A stretch of DNA of 64,000 bases from Halobacillus litoralis (GTDB lineage Bacteria; Bacillota; Bacilli; Bacillales; Halobacillaceae): contig NZ_JAIVKN010000001.1 in assembly GCF_020524025.1 (NCBI RefSeq), positions 930,001 through 994,000 of the forward strand. The letters run 5' to 3'. Made by a program: the position numbers and the translations under genes. This document shows, one piece after another, positions 38,163 through 46,163 of the stretch (within the stretch, counting starts at the first letter, position 1; every line of letters begins with the position of its first letter). Under the pieces are notes generated by a model, which saw nothing but the letters and a program-made list of their open reading frames with translations, searched no databases and was not told the DNA's origin.

Positions 38163-38747
38163 CTATTTTTTGAATGTGTCTAAAAAATCTCCATATCCCT
38201 TTTCTTCCATTTGATCCTTCGGGATAAATTCCATAGCTGCACTATTCATGCAGTACCGCAGACCTGTTGGTTCAGGACCGTCATTAAATACGTGACCGAG
38301 GTGACTGTCCGCGCCTTTACTGCGGACCTCTGTACGCGTGCCGAAAATTCCTGGATCATCTTTTGTTACAATATTCTCATCTACGAGAGGCTTCGTGAAA
38401 CTAGGCCATCCCGTTCCGGAATCATATTTATCTCGGGAACTAAATAAAGGCTCCCCCGATACGATATCCACATATATTCCTTCTTCTTTATTGTCATAAT
38501 ACGGATTATTAAAAGCTTTTTCCGTACCATCTTTTTGAGTAACTTCATATTGAATATCACTAAGTTCTTCTTTCAGCTCGATTTTGGTATACTCGACTTG
38601 TTTTCCTTTATACATTTGAATAACTTTTTTCGTTTGATCTTTTTCATCCTTTTCTGATGACTCTCCAGAACTCTTGTTATAGGAAAAGATACCAATTCCG
38701 CCAATAAAAAGCAGTAAAATAAGTGTCCACCCAATCATTTTTTTCAC
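38163..38747 (-). CDS. msrB: Peptide-methionine (R)-S-oxide reductase with N-terminal membrane anchor
   Basis: Repairs R-methionine sulfoxide in proteins. 194 aa: a hydrophobic anchor (residues about 5-23), a charged linker, then the MsrB domain (about 58-190) with [32 protein letters not shown] and the catalytic Cys in [12 protein letters not shown]. The zinc-binding CxxC pairs of some MsrB are absent, as in B. subtilis MsrB. The anchor suggests action outside the membrane on envelope proteins. A second msrB without visible anchor lies at the end of the window. Confidence 0.92.
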   Translation of the reverse strand: MKKMIGWTLILLLFIGGIGIFSYNKSSGESSEKDEKDQTKKVIQMYKGKQVEYTKIELKEELSDIQYEVTQKDGTEKAFNNPYYDNKEEGIYVDIVSGEPLFSSRDKYDSGTGWPSFTKPLVDENIVTKDDPGIFGTRTEVRSKGADSHLGHVFNDGPEPTGLRYCMNSAAMEFIPKDQMEEKGYGDFLDTFKK

Positions 38748-38904
38748 ATCGCTCCCCTCCTGAGAGAAAGCTTTACTATCCTTATTTTAACATGCCTTTG
38801 ATAGTTAAAGGAATTCTTGTGCATCCTTGAAATGACCTAAATGTGTTATGAAATCTTTCCATTAAGGTCATGATAGGAAGAGAATGCCATTGGAGGGATA
38901 GGAA

Positions 38905-39363
38905 GTGTTTAAATACTTTTATGGAAGTTTAGTCATCTTATTTCTAATTGTCTTATCTGCCTGCGGAGGGAAAGCTCAGGATGAAGCAATAAATCAGCCT
39001 CAACCTGCCAATTTTGAAAATGTTACTTATGATACTGCTAAAAAAACGTCTAAAGCATTTAATTTTACTACATTTGAGTTGGAAGTCGATTATGCAGATA
39101 CGCTCTCTTATAAAGTAGATTATGTTTACAATAAGGAACAAACAAAAGCTGTTATCCACGAGATTGGAGAAGAAAGCATATCTGGAGAGAAAGCAATGAA
39201 TCAGCTGACTCCCCTGCTCAGAGAATTGAGTTTTGATGAAAGCTCAACAGAGAACGAAGTGATTCATGATGTATTTAACGTATTCGGTCTTGATGAGACA
39301 TTTAAGGAGTTTAATCTGCGAGTCGTATTTCAGAGCGGCGAACAAAAAGAGTACAGAAGGTAG
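38905..39363 (+). CDS. YusW-type lipoprotein
   Basis: A 152-aa protein with a lipoprotein signal peptide: hydrophobic stretch then the lipobox LSACGG, so Cys20 should be lipidated. The mature part contains KAFNFTTFELEVDYADTLSYKVDYVY and VFNVFGLDETFKEFNLRVVFQSG, which fits the YusW domain. Function unknown. The start is GTG 38905 behind GGAGGGATAGGAA. Single gene with its own terminator. Confidence 0.8.
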   Translation: MFKYFYGSLVILFLIVLSACGGKAQDEAINQPQPANFENVTYDTAKKTSKAFNFTTFELEVDYADTLSYKVDYVYNKEQTKAVIHEIGEESISGEKAMNQLTPLLRELSFDESSTENEVIHDVFNVFGLDETFKEFNLRVVFQSGEQKEYRR

Positions 39364-39367
39364 AAAA

Positions 39368-39410
39368 ACAAGCCAGAGGTCATTTAACGACTTAATGGCT
39401 TGTTTTTTTT
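39368..39410. terminator. Terminator between the lipoprotein gene and cvfB
   Basis: ACAAGCCA pairs with TGGCTTGT, with inner pairing of AGGTC/GACTT-type bases, followed by eight T on the plus strand. It can also end the convergent cvfB transcript after passing the repeat copy. Confidence 0.75.
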
Positions 39411-39417
39411 ATTTTTA

Positions 39418-39436
39418 TTCGGAGTTGCTACTAAGT
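39418..39436 (-). repeat. Interspersed repeat, solo copy 1
   Basis: On the minus strand ACTTAGTAGCAACTCCGAA, identical over 19 nt to copy B at 3037 and 33901, followed by an A-rich tail. It begins 12 nt after the cvfB stop codon. No partner copy was found within 200 bp on either side. Confidence 0.85.
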
Positions 39437-39447
39437 TTGAAGTCAGA

Positions 39448-40314
39448 TTAGTTATGCTTAATAGTGGTTTTCCCGTCTTTTTGTTCAATTTTATCTTGTT
39501 TCATTAATTGACCTAGCGCACGTTTAAAAGCAGCTTTACTAATTTTAAATGTATCCCTTATTTCTTCTGGAGAACTCTTATCATGAAGGTACATGACACC
39601 ATCATTTTCAAGCAGATAGTCATAGATGGCTTCTGCATCCTCCGTTATCCCCTCTTGTTTTAACGGACGTAAAGAAAGATTAATGGTGCCATCTTCTTTC
39701 ACATCAATCACCCGTGCGGTGATGGTTTCTCCTAATCTTGGTTCTTCTTTTCTCTCCGTTGGATGAATAAATCCTCTATATCCTTCACCGGTTAATACAG
39801 CGGATCCAGCTTTAGTGGAACGATAGACACGTGCGGTTACCTCTTGGTTTAAAAGACTTTTTGGAGCTTCTTCTAAGTCGTCCAATACTTCCTGTTCACT
39901 GATTGGTTCAGCTAAAAGTCTTCCTTTTTTATCAAGTTCCAGGCTTAGGAAGAGGTTGTCCCCTTCTTTTGGCCAGACAGACTTGAAGAGTGGAAGATGG
40001 TCTGATGATACAAGAATATCTTTATCAGGCAGGCCGATGTCCACAAAGACACCCATATTTGGGATGACCTCAACGACTTCCGCCCAGCCATATGACTCCC
40101 GTGTAGCTTCTGGAATCTCTAGGGTTGCTTGGTTGTCACCCTTTTTATTTGTATATAGGAAACATTGTACATTTTGATTTAACTCCATGTTTTCAGATAT
40201 TTCCTCTTCCGGAATGAAAAATTCTTTATCATTTACATTTAAAATAAATCCATTCGTTACTTTCTTTTTTAGGGTTGCTGATTGAACAGTTCCCAATAGG
40301 TTCTCATTATTCAA
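39448..40314 (-). CDS. cvfB: S1-domain RNA-binding regulator CvfB (YitL-like)
   Basis: A 288-aa protein with three S1-like beta-barrel modules (about 8-60, 72-135, 150-215; GWAEVVEVIPNMGVFVDIGL and GETITARVIDVKEDGTINLSLRPL are diagnostic) and a C-terminal winged-helix domain (EDAEAIYDYLLENDG, KISKAAFKRALGQLMKQDKI). CvfB proteins bind RNA and affect virulence and biofilm in staphylococci. ATG 40314 has a weak site (AAAAGGATG). A solo repeat copy lies in its 3' untranslated region. Confidence 0.9.
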   Translation of the reverse strand: MNNENLLGTVQSATLKKKVTNGFILNVNDKEFFIPEEEISENMELNQNVQCFLYTNKKGDNQATLEIPEATRESYGWAEVVEVIPNMGVFVDIGLPDKDILVSSDHLPLFKSVWPKEGDNLFLSLELDKKGRLLAEPISEQEVLDDLEEAPKSLLNQEVTARVYRSTKAGSAVLTGEGYRGFIHPTERKEEPRLGETITARVIDVKEDGTINLSLRPLKQEGITEDAEAIYDYLLENDGVMYLHDKSSPEEIRDTFKISKAAFKRALGQLMKQDKIEQKDGKTTIKHN

Positions 40315-40399
40315 TACTTTTCATCCTTTTTTGACACGTAATGTTACTTATTATAGCTCATTTCAATTCCTTTTAAAATGGATGATATCTATGTACATG

Positions 40400-40427
40400 A
40401 AAAAAGCGTGGCATCAGCCACGCTTTT
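40400..40427 (-). terminator. Terminator of the YjcZ-type micropeptide gene
   Basis: An 11-bp perfect stem (AAAAGCGTGGC with GCCACGCTTTT), loop ATCA; on the minus strand the stem is followed by TT and CATG, so the T tract is mostly within the stem. Confidence 0.75.
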
Positions 40428-40432
40428 GAAGC

Positions 40433-40519
40433 TTAATACAACCAAGAAGCTCCTACAATAATTAGGAGAATAAACAATACTACGATTAGCGCAAAGCCTC
40501 CACCATAACCTTTACTCAT
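40433..40519 (-). CDS. YjcZ-family sporulation micropeptide (28 aa)
   Basis: A 28-aa peptide starting MSKGYGGGFALIVV and ending VGASWLY: a glycine-rich head followed by one hydrophobic helix. This is the pattern of the YjcZ/YhbJ-type small sporulation proteins of Bacillaceae. ATG 40519 has GGGGGG nine nt upstream. It is too short for routine gene calling and has its own terminator. Probably inserted in a spore or mother-cell membrane. Confidence 0.85.
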   Translation of the reverse strand: MSKGYGGGFALIVVLFILLIIVGASWLY

Positions 40520-40608
40520 TCCAATTCCCCCCTTCTCTTTTTATATATGAGGGTTGTTGAGAAATGGTATGGGTAAAAGGAGGAGTTCCTTTAGGTTTCT
40601 ATATAAAA

Positions 40609-41601
40609 TCAGTTAAATCGGCTGGAAATAAGCTTATAAGAGTTCTTTTTGGCCTCGAAATCGAAGATGTTGGTAATAATCATAAATTCATCCGTCTGAT
40701 ATAACTTAGAAAGACTTTTCAACTTCTGTTCTATATGCTCCGGTGTACCAATTAGACACCGCCTGCGATTATGATGTACTTTTTTTAGTTCTTTTTCTGT
40801 GTAAGGATAATTTTCTGCTTCTTCAATGGAAGGTATCCTTGTATCTAATCCTTTCTCAACCTGTATAAGCCACAGATCCTGACTTAAGGCCAATTTCTCT
40901 GCTTCCTCCTTTGTTTCTGCGCAGACCACAAAGATACACACATTGACTTTAGGGGTATTTAAGCGGGTGGAAGGCTTGAATTTATCCCGATATGTTTGTA
41001 AGGTATCTTCTGCATGATCAGGATTTATAAAATATCCATAGGTAAACCCGGTCCCGTTTACAGCTGCATGCCTTGCCCCTCGAGCTGTTAACCCCAGAAT
41101 CCAAGTTTCAGGCTGGCAGGAAGTATCCGGCCTGGCTGTAACACCAAAATATGCACTTCCTTTTGGAATTTCACCATATAAAAACTGTTGAAGTTCTTTT
41201 ACCTGCCTTGAGAAAGAACTCAATGGTTTCTCAAGGCCATCTGTTAGAGCAAGTCTTGTTTTTGGTCCTCCTCCGGGCGAGCGTCCTAAACCAAGGTCGA
41301 TTCTTCCTGGATAGAAAGCCTCAAGCATTCTAAAGTTTTCCGCTACCTTTAAAGGACTATATTGAGGAAGAAGGACTCCACCAGAACCAACTCTTATATG
41401 ATTTGTAGCTCCTGCAATCTGTCCAATAAGTATTTCAGGTGAAGAACCTGCTAAACCATTCGTGCTATGATGCTCAGCTACCCAATAGCGATAATAACCC
41501 AGCTTTTCTGTATACTGCGCTAACTCAATTGTCTGTTGTAAGGATTCTTCTGCTGTGTTTCCTTTTGAAATCGGGCTTTGATCTAATACACTGAGCTTCA
41601 A
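40609..41601 (-). CDS. LLM-class flavin-dependent oxidoreductase
   Basis: A 330-aa luciferase-like monooxygenase-fold protein (KLSVLDQSPISKG, YYRYWVAEHHSTNGLAGSSPEILIG, RVGSGGVLLPQYSPLKVAENFRML, GRIDLGLGRSPGG). Expected to use FMNH2 or F420-like cofactor; Bacillaceae homologues are usually FMN-dependent. TTG 41601 is preferred: GGGAAGG lies nine nt before it, and homologues begin MKLSVLDQSP. ATG 41610 is nearly touching that site. A PadR-type regulator gene is directly upstream. Confidence 0.85.
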   Translation of the reverse strand: MKLSVLDQSPISKGNTAEESLQQTIELAQYTEKLGYYRYWVAEHHSTNGLAGSSPEILIGQIAGATNHIRVGSGGVLLPQYSPLKVAENFRMLEAFYPGRIDLGLGRSPGGGPKTRLALTDGLEKPLSSFSRQVKELQQFLYGEIPKGSAYFGVTARPDTSCQPETWILGLTARGARHAAVNGTGFTYGYFINPDHAEDTLQTYRDKFKPSTRLNTPKVNVCIFVVCAETKEEAEKLALSQDLWLIQVEKGLDTRIPSIEEAENYPYTEKELKKVHHNRRRCLIGTPEHIEQKLKSLSKLYQTDEFMIITNIFDFEAKKNSYKLISSRFN

Positions 41602-41622
41602 TTCAAACATCCTTCCCCGCCA

Positions 41623-42003
41623 TTAACGGTAAACATCGTCCATAATTTTCTTTAGTATCTGCATTTGCTCTTCAAATAAAAGTTTGTACCGCTTCTTTAA
41701 TACATCAAACTCTTCTTTTCCTTGATCTGTGAGGGAATACCAATATACTTTTTGTCTTTTTTTATCATGTGATTTATAATCTTCTTTTCGGTATAATAAT
41801 CCTTGCTCTGTCATTTCGTGCAGGGTGTCCAGCAAGGTCGAAGGTGCAGGAATCCAGTTTGTTGTCAGTTTTTTAAACTCTGTTTTGAAATGTTCGCTGA
41901 TCATTGGCTGATGAATCTGCAGCAGATGCATAATATAAAACTTCGTAAATTGAGCCGCACTCATATTCAATGCAAAACGTTTCGGATTATTTTTGTGTGA
42001 CAA
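41623..42003 (-). CDS. PadR-family transcriptional regulator
   Basis: A 126-aa regulator with a winged helix (YIMHLLQIHQPMISEHFKTEF, PSTLLDTLHEMTEQGLLYRKED, KVYWYSLTDQGKEEFDVLKKRY) and a short C-terminal dimerisation helix. PadR proteins repress stress or detoxification genes; the LLM oxidoreductase 21 nt downstream is the obvious target and probably cotranscribed. The start appears to be TTG 42003 after GGGAAGGA. Confidence 0.82.
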   Translation of the reverse strand: MSHKNNPKRFALNMSAAQFTKFYIMHLLQIHQPMISEHFKTEFKKLTTNWIPAPSTLLDTLHEMTEQGLLYRKEDYKSHDKKRQKVYWYSLTDQGKEEFDVLKKRYKLLFEEQMQILKKIMDDVYR

Positions 42004-42118
42004 GTTGATCCTTCCCTTCTTTTAAAGTAGCTCTTTCTATTATTCTACTATAAAAGATGGTAGATTTGTCCAACCATACGCACATTCGTTCGGTTTATTG
42101 ATTTTTTATTTCTTTGTT

Positions 42119-42137
42119 TTCGGAGTTGCTACTAAGT
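42119..42137 (-). repeat. Interspersed repeat, solo copy 2
   Basis: Minus-strand ACTTAGTAGCAACTCCGAA, 16 nt after the stop codon of the MDR gene. The following roughly 25 nt (A-rich, ending AATCAATAA) are almost the same as after copy B at 33901. A degenerate GAAC-N4-GTGC occurs about 45 nt further along (42077-42090). Confidence 0.85.
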
Positions 42138-42152
42138 TTTAAGTAAGAACTA

Positions 42153-43145
42153 TTAAAGTACAAAACCTATCTTCCCAAAGTTCTTGGTTTCTTCAATATA
42201 TTCGAACGCTTGTTTGTATTCATCAATCGTAAACAAGCGATCGATTTTAGGATGGATTTTATGTCTTCTCACAAAAGAAAGCATTTCTCTAAATTCTTCT
42301 GCACTTCCCATGGTCGATCCTAGTAAATTATACTGTCCATAAAAGAACTGCCGAATGTTAATAGTTACTTCATCCTCTGTTGTGGACCCGAAGGTAACAA
42401 TGGTTCCTCCTTTTTTTACAGTGGCTATTGACTTATTAAAAGTGGCTTGACCAATACTTTCAATTAATAGATCTACGCTTTCTGATGAAAGTGCAGTTGT
42501 CCAGTCATCGTTCGTTGATATAGCTACATCTGCACCAAGCTTAAGAGCCTCTATTTGTTTTTCTTTCGATCTGGAAGTAACAATGACACGTGCTCCGGCC
42601 GCTTTAGCGAATTTCAGAATGTAGGTAAGAACACCACTGCCGATTCCAGGCAGCATCACCGTTTGACCCGCTTCAAGCTTTCCTCTGGTAAACAGAGCAC
42701 GGTAAGCAGTTAACGCTGCTAAAGGAAGAACGCCTGCTTCTTCATATGATAAGTGCTCCGGTTTTTTCTCTACATGGTCTTCCGTACACACGTAATACTC
42801 AGCAAATGTTCCGTGGTCAGGCAGACCTACGATTTCAAACCCTTCAGGTGGCGCTTCACTGTTCTTCTCCCATCCTAAACCAGGGTTCACAACAACTTCA
42901 TCCCCCACATGAAACCTTGTTACCTTATCTCCCACCGCTTCTATTACACCAGATGCATCTGAACCCGGAATAAGCGCTGGATCTTCAGGTTGATGCCTCT
43001 TTGTAATAACAGCTAAATCTCTTCGGTTCATTCCGGCCGTATGTATTTTAACCCGGATATTGTTTCCCTGCACCTCTGGTTTATTCATCTCTCTTATGCT
43101 CAATCCTTCGACACCTGTGTTACCTTCATGGACGATTGCTTTCAT
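42153..43145 (-). CDS. Zinc-independent MDR oxidoreductase (quinone-reductase type, YogA-like)
   Basis: A 330-aa medium-chain reductase. The N-terminal catalytic domain lacks the zinc Cys set, although it keeps GSDASGVIEAVGDKVTRFHVGDEVV; the Rossmann part shows VMLPGIGSGVLTYILKFAKAAGARVIVTSRS and DLLIESIGQATFNKSIATVKKGG. Probably NADPH-dependent reduction of quinones or reactive enals; substrate unknown. ATG 43145 is preceded by AGAGGGGTT. No terminator precedes the repeat copy at its end. Confidence 0.88.
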   Translation of the reverse strand: MKAIVHEGNTGVEGLSIREMNKPEVQGNNIRVKIHTAGMNRRDLAVITKRHQPEDPALIPGSDASGVIEAVGDKVTRFHVGDEVVVNPGLGWEKNSEAPPEGFEIVGLPDHGTFAEYYVCTEDHVEKKPEHLSYEEAGVLPLAALTAYRALFTRGKLEAGQTVMLPGIGSGVLTYILKFAKAAGARVIVTSRSKEKQIEALKLGADVAISTNDDWTTALSSESVDLLIESIGQATFNKSIATVKKGGTIVTFGSTTEDEVTINIRQFFYGQYNLLGSTMGSAEEFREMLSFVRRHKIHPKIDRLFTIDEYKQAFEYIEETKNFGKIGFVL

Positions 43146-43230
43146 TAAAAAGAACCCCTCTCTGCCTTCGTTTGTATTTAGTCTATCAATAAGTTTTTTT
43201 AGTTCAAAGTCAAAACCCTTCCGTTCACAG

Positions 43231-43265
43231 AAAAAAAGTCCTTCCTGTAGATAGGAAGGACTTTT
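43231..43265 (-). terminator. Terminator of the LysM-3D wall protein gene
   Basis: A 13-bp perfect stem AAAAGTCCTTCCT/AGGAAGGACTTTT, loop GTAGAT, with a T run on the minus strand. Confidence 0.9.
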
Positions 43266-43280
43266 AATAATTCAATGTTA

Positions 43281-44123
43281 TTATTGAGCCAGAACTTGAA
43301 CTTTGACAGATTTTCTACCGAAGTCTAAAGCGTCATTACGGTCAGCCATAAATACATCAATACGGTTTCCATTGATTGCGCCGCCTGTGTCCCCGGCAAT
43401 GGCTACACCATAACCTTCAACATAAACTTTTGAGCCTAGAGGAATGACATTAGGATCGACAGCGATCACTTTTTGATTAGGATTTGCTTTCAAGTCAATA
43501 CCTGTTGCCGTTACTCCGCTGCAGCCCGTGCAATAAGCTGTATAAGCAGTAGCTTCCGCTGTAAACTCTTTAATTACATCGTTGCTTGTACCTTGTTTAG
43601 TACTTGCGTGCTCCGCTGAAGACGTATTAGAGCTCGCCTCACTAGCGCTGGACTGAGACTGGCTTGAACTGCTGGTAGTACTTGTGCTTGGAGCCGGTGC
43701 TTTAGCTTTTACAGCTTGTCCGTCTACTTTAAATTGATCGCCTGGATAAATGAGGGTAGAAGATAAGTTATTCCACGCCATCAACTGATCAACAGAAATA
43801 TTGAATTTTTGACTGATAGCAAACAACGTATCTCCAGATTTAACGGTATAAGTGGATGCATTTGAAGATTGATTAGCTGAAGAATTAGATGAATTTGAAT
43901 GATTGCTTGAAATAGATAGTGTTTGGTTTGGATAGATAAGATTAGAGTTTAGATTGTTGATAGATTTTAAAGTATCTACAGAAACGTTATATTGTTGTGA
44001 GATGCTCCAAAGAGTATCTCCTTTATTAATAGTATATTGTTCACTTTCGTGGGCACTTACGGATGTGGCAAATGCTCCAGTTAAAGCTACGGTCGCTGCA
44101 ACAGAAAATACAGTTTTTTTCAT
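43281..44123 (-). CDS. Secreted cell-wall protein with two LysM repeats and a 3D domain (YocH-like)
   Basis: A 280-aa exported protein: signal peptide (1-24, ending VSAHES), LysM 1 (about 29-72, YTINKGDTLWSISQQYNVS), LysM 2 (about 92-134, YTVKSGDTLFAISQKFNIS), a Ser/Thr-rich linker, and the 3D domain (about 185-280) with three conserved Asp in IAVDPNVIPLGS, GDTGGAI and RIDVFMADR. Such proteins bind peptidoglycan and act as lytic transglycosylase-type autolysins. In B. subtilis yocH belongs to the WalR regulon; I could not find a convincing WalR direct repeat upstream. Confidence 0.92.
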   Translation of the reverse strand: MKKTVFSVAATVALTGAFATSVSAHESEQYTINKGDTLWSISQQYNVSVDTLKSINNLNSNLIYPNQTLSISSNHSNSSNSSANQSSNASTYTVKSGDTLFAISQKFNISVDQLMAWNNLSSTLIYPGDQFKVDGQAVKAKAPAPSTSTTSSSSQSQSSASEASSNTSSAEHASTKQGTSNDVIKEFTAEATAYTAYCTGCSGVTATGIDLKANPNQKVIAVDPNVIPLGSKVYVEGYGVAIAGDTGGAINGNRIDVFMADRNDALDFGRKSVKVQVLAQ

Positions 44124-44424
44124 GAAATTCTGCCTCCCCTTGAGTGTTCGTATTCGATCTTTTTTTGTTGTGATCGACTTACAATTACTAGAATAACAGA
44201 ATACTGGTAAATTTTAAGAACAAACAAGCAACAGTTTGGTTTCAAACATAACAGCTATATTTCACAGGGATTACAGCACTAGACTATTGTATGTATCAGT
44301 ACCATAAAAACCGGTTTTAACCACTAATACGACATATTTCAACAAAATTAACAGAAACGAATGCCCTTATACCTGTTTTTCCTTTTAATAGAATCCTATC
44401 TATTATTGCAGAATTTCCTCAATA
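44124..44424. other. Intergenic region upstream of the wall-protein gene
   Basis: About 300 bases holding the ribosome binding site (GGGGAGG) and untranslated leader of the minus-strand wall-protein gene. No gene or unambiguous promoter was found; one stretch near 44265-44282 reads TGTAAT-CCC-TGTGAAA on the minus strand, which does not have WalR spacing. Confidence 0.5.
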
Positions 44425-44458
44425 AAATAAAAAACCTGTCACATGGGTGACAGGTTTT
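44425..44458 (-). terminator. Terminator of the ABC-F gene
   Basis: A 12-bp perfect stem AAAACCTGTCAC/GTGACAGGTTTT, loop ATGG, with TTTTATTTT on the minus strand; stop codon six nt away. Confidence 0.9.
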
Positions 44459-44463
44459 TAACA

Positions 44464-46080
44464 TTATGCGTATTTAGCAGCTACTTGTTTTTGAACTTCC
44501 GGATCGTTTAAAAATTCATCATAGCTCATTTCTTTATCAATGATACCATTTGGTGTAATTTCAATAATCCGGTTGGCAATCGTTTGAATAAACTCATGGT
44601 CATGTGATGCGAAGATGACAGACCCTTTGAAGTTAATCAATCCTTTGTTCAAGGAAGTAATGGACTCCAGATCCAAGTGGTTGGTAGGCTCATCCAATAG
44701 AAGAACGTTTGCGCCGGAAAGCATCATTTTGGACAGCATACAGCGTACTTTTTCTCCACCTGAAAGTACATTTGCTTTCTTCAATGCTTCTTCACCAGAA
44801 AACAGCATGCGTCCGAGGAAACCGCGAAGGAACGTTTCTGTTTCATCTTCTGGTGAATACTGACGAAGCCACTCAACAAGGTTCAAATTTGAATCGAAGA
44901 ACTCGGAGTTGTCTTTAGGGAAGTAGCTTTGAGATGTGGTAATCCCCCATTTAAATGTTCCTTCATCTGGCTCAATTTCTCCCATTAGAATTTGGAACAA
45001 CGTTGTCTTCGCAGTTTCATGTGCTCCGACTAAAGCTACTTTATCGTCTTTATTTAACGTAAAGCTCACTCGATCCAGCACTTTAACGCCGTCGATCGTC
45101 TTGGACAGATTTTCAACGGTTAATAGATCATTTCCGATTTCACGGTCCGCGTTAAAGGCAATATACGGATACTTACGAGATGAAGGCTGAATATCATCCA
45201 GAGTTATCTTATCAAGGAGCTTTTTACGTGACGTTGCCTGTTTAGATTTCGAAGCGTTGGCACTAAACCTGGCAATAAACTCTTTCAGGTCATTGATCTT
45301 CTCTTCTTTTTTCTTATTTTGTTCTTGAGCCATCTTCATCGCCAGCTGACTGGACTCATACCAGAAGTCGTAGTTACCTACATAAATTTGAATTTTACCA
45401 AAGTCGAGGTCTGCGATGTGAGTACACACATTGTTTAAGAAGTGACGGTCGTGAGAAACCACGATTACCGTATTCTCAAAGTCGATTAAGAAGTCTTCCA
45501 GCCACTGAATGGCTTTAATATCCAAGTGGTTGGTAGGCTCATCAAGAAGAAGGACATCAGGATTACCGAATAGTGCTTGAGCAAGAAGAACTTTTACTTT
45601 TTCAGATCCTGCAAGTTCACTCATCTGCTTATCATGAAGGGCTTCTCCAATACCTAAACCTTTCAATAAGCGAGCAGCATCCGAATCCGCTTCCCATCCG
45701 TTCATCTCAGCAAATTCACCTTCTAGTTCTGCCGCACGCATACCATCTTCTTCTGTGAAGTCGCCTTTCATATAGATGGCGTCTTTCTCTTTCATTACTT
45801 CATAAAGACGAGTATGACCCATAATGACTGTTTCTAATACTTGATATTCGTCATATTCAAAATGGTTTTGTTTAAGAACAGCCAGACGCTGATCATTTTT
45901 AAGGCTGACATCTCCCGTTTGCGGTTCGATTTCACCACTTAGAATTTTTAGGAATGTTGACTTACCTGCTCCGTTGGCTCCGATTAGACCATAGCAGTTT
46001 CCCGGTGTGAATTTTATATTGACGTCTTCGAATAATTTCTGGTCACCAAAACGAAGACCTACATTATTAACAGTTAACAT
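44464..46080 (-). CDS. ABC-F family ATPase (YkpA/YbiT-like)
   Basis: A 538-aa protein with two nucleotide-binding domains and no membrane part; ABC-F proteins work on the ribosome. Domain 1 has Walker A GANGAGKST, a deviant signature (LAGSEKVKVLL) and Walker B DVLLLDEPTNHLD. Domain 2 has an unusual Walker A (VGAHETAKTT: Ala-Lys-Thr-Thr but without the standard glycines) and a normal LSGGEKVRCML and DEPTNHLD. The linker between domains (KKEEKINDLKEFIARFSANASKSKQ) is the P-site tRNA-interaction motif. I recall similar deviations in YkpA. Not an obvious drug-resistance member. Confidence 0.9.
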   Translation of the reverse strand: MLTVNNVGLRFGDQKLFEDVNIKFTPGNCYGLIGANGAGKSTFLKILSGEIEPQTGDVSLKNDQRLAVLKQNHFEYDEYQVLETVIMGHTRLYEVMKEKDAIYMKGDFTEEDGMRAAELEGEFAEMNGWEADSDAARLLKGLGIGEALHDKQMSELAGSEKVKVLLAQALFGNPDVLLLDEPTNHLDIKAIQWLEDFLIDFENTVIVVSHDRHFLNNVCTHIADLDFGKIQIYVGNYDFWYESSQLAMKMAQEQNKKKEEKINDLKEFIARFSANASKSKQATSRKKLLDKITLDDIQPSSRKYPYIAFNADREIGNDLLTVENLSKTIDGVKVLDRVSFTLNKDDKVALVGAHETAKTTLFQILMGEIEPDEGTFKWGITTSQSYFPKDNSEFFDSNLNLVEWLRQYSPEDETETFLRGFLGRMLFSGEEALKKANVLSGGEKVRCMLSKMMLSGANVLLLDEPTNHLDLESITSLNKGLINFKGSVIFASHDHEFIQTIANRIIEITPNGIIDKEMSYDEFLNDPEVQKQVAAKYA

Positions 46081-46163
46081 ATCTTTAATCCTCCATTACT
46101 TACGTTTGTATAACATGAAAATTATATCATTCCTATGCTTTAGATAACAGTCGTTGTTGTGAA

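Noticed and set aside
44124-44424. WalR direct repeats before the wall-protein gene
   Set aside because: TGTAAT and TGTGAA occur but with 3 nt rather than 5 nt between them, and one half is a poor match.
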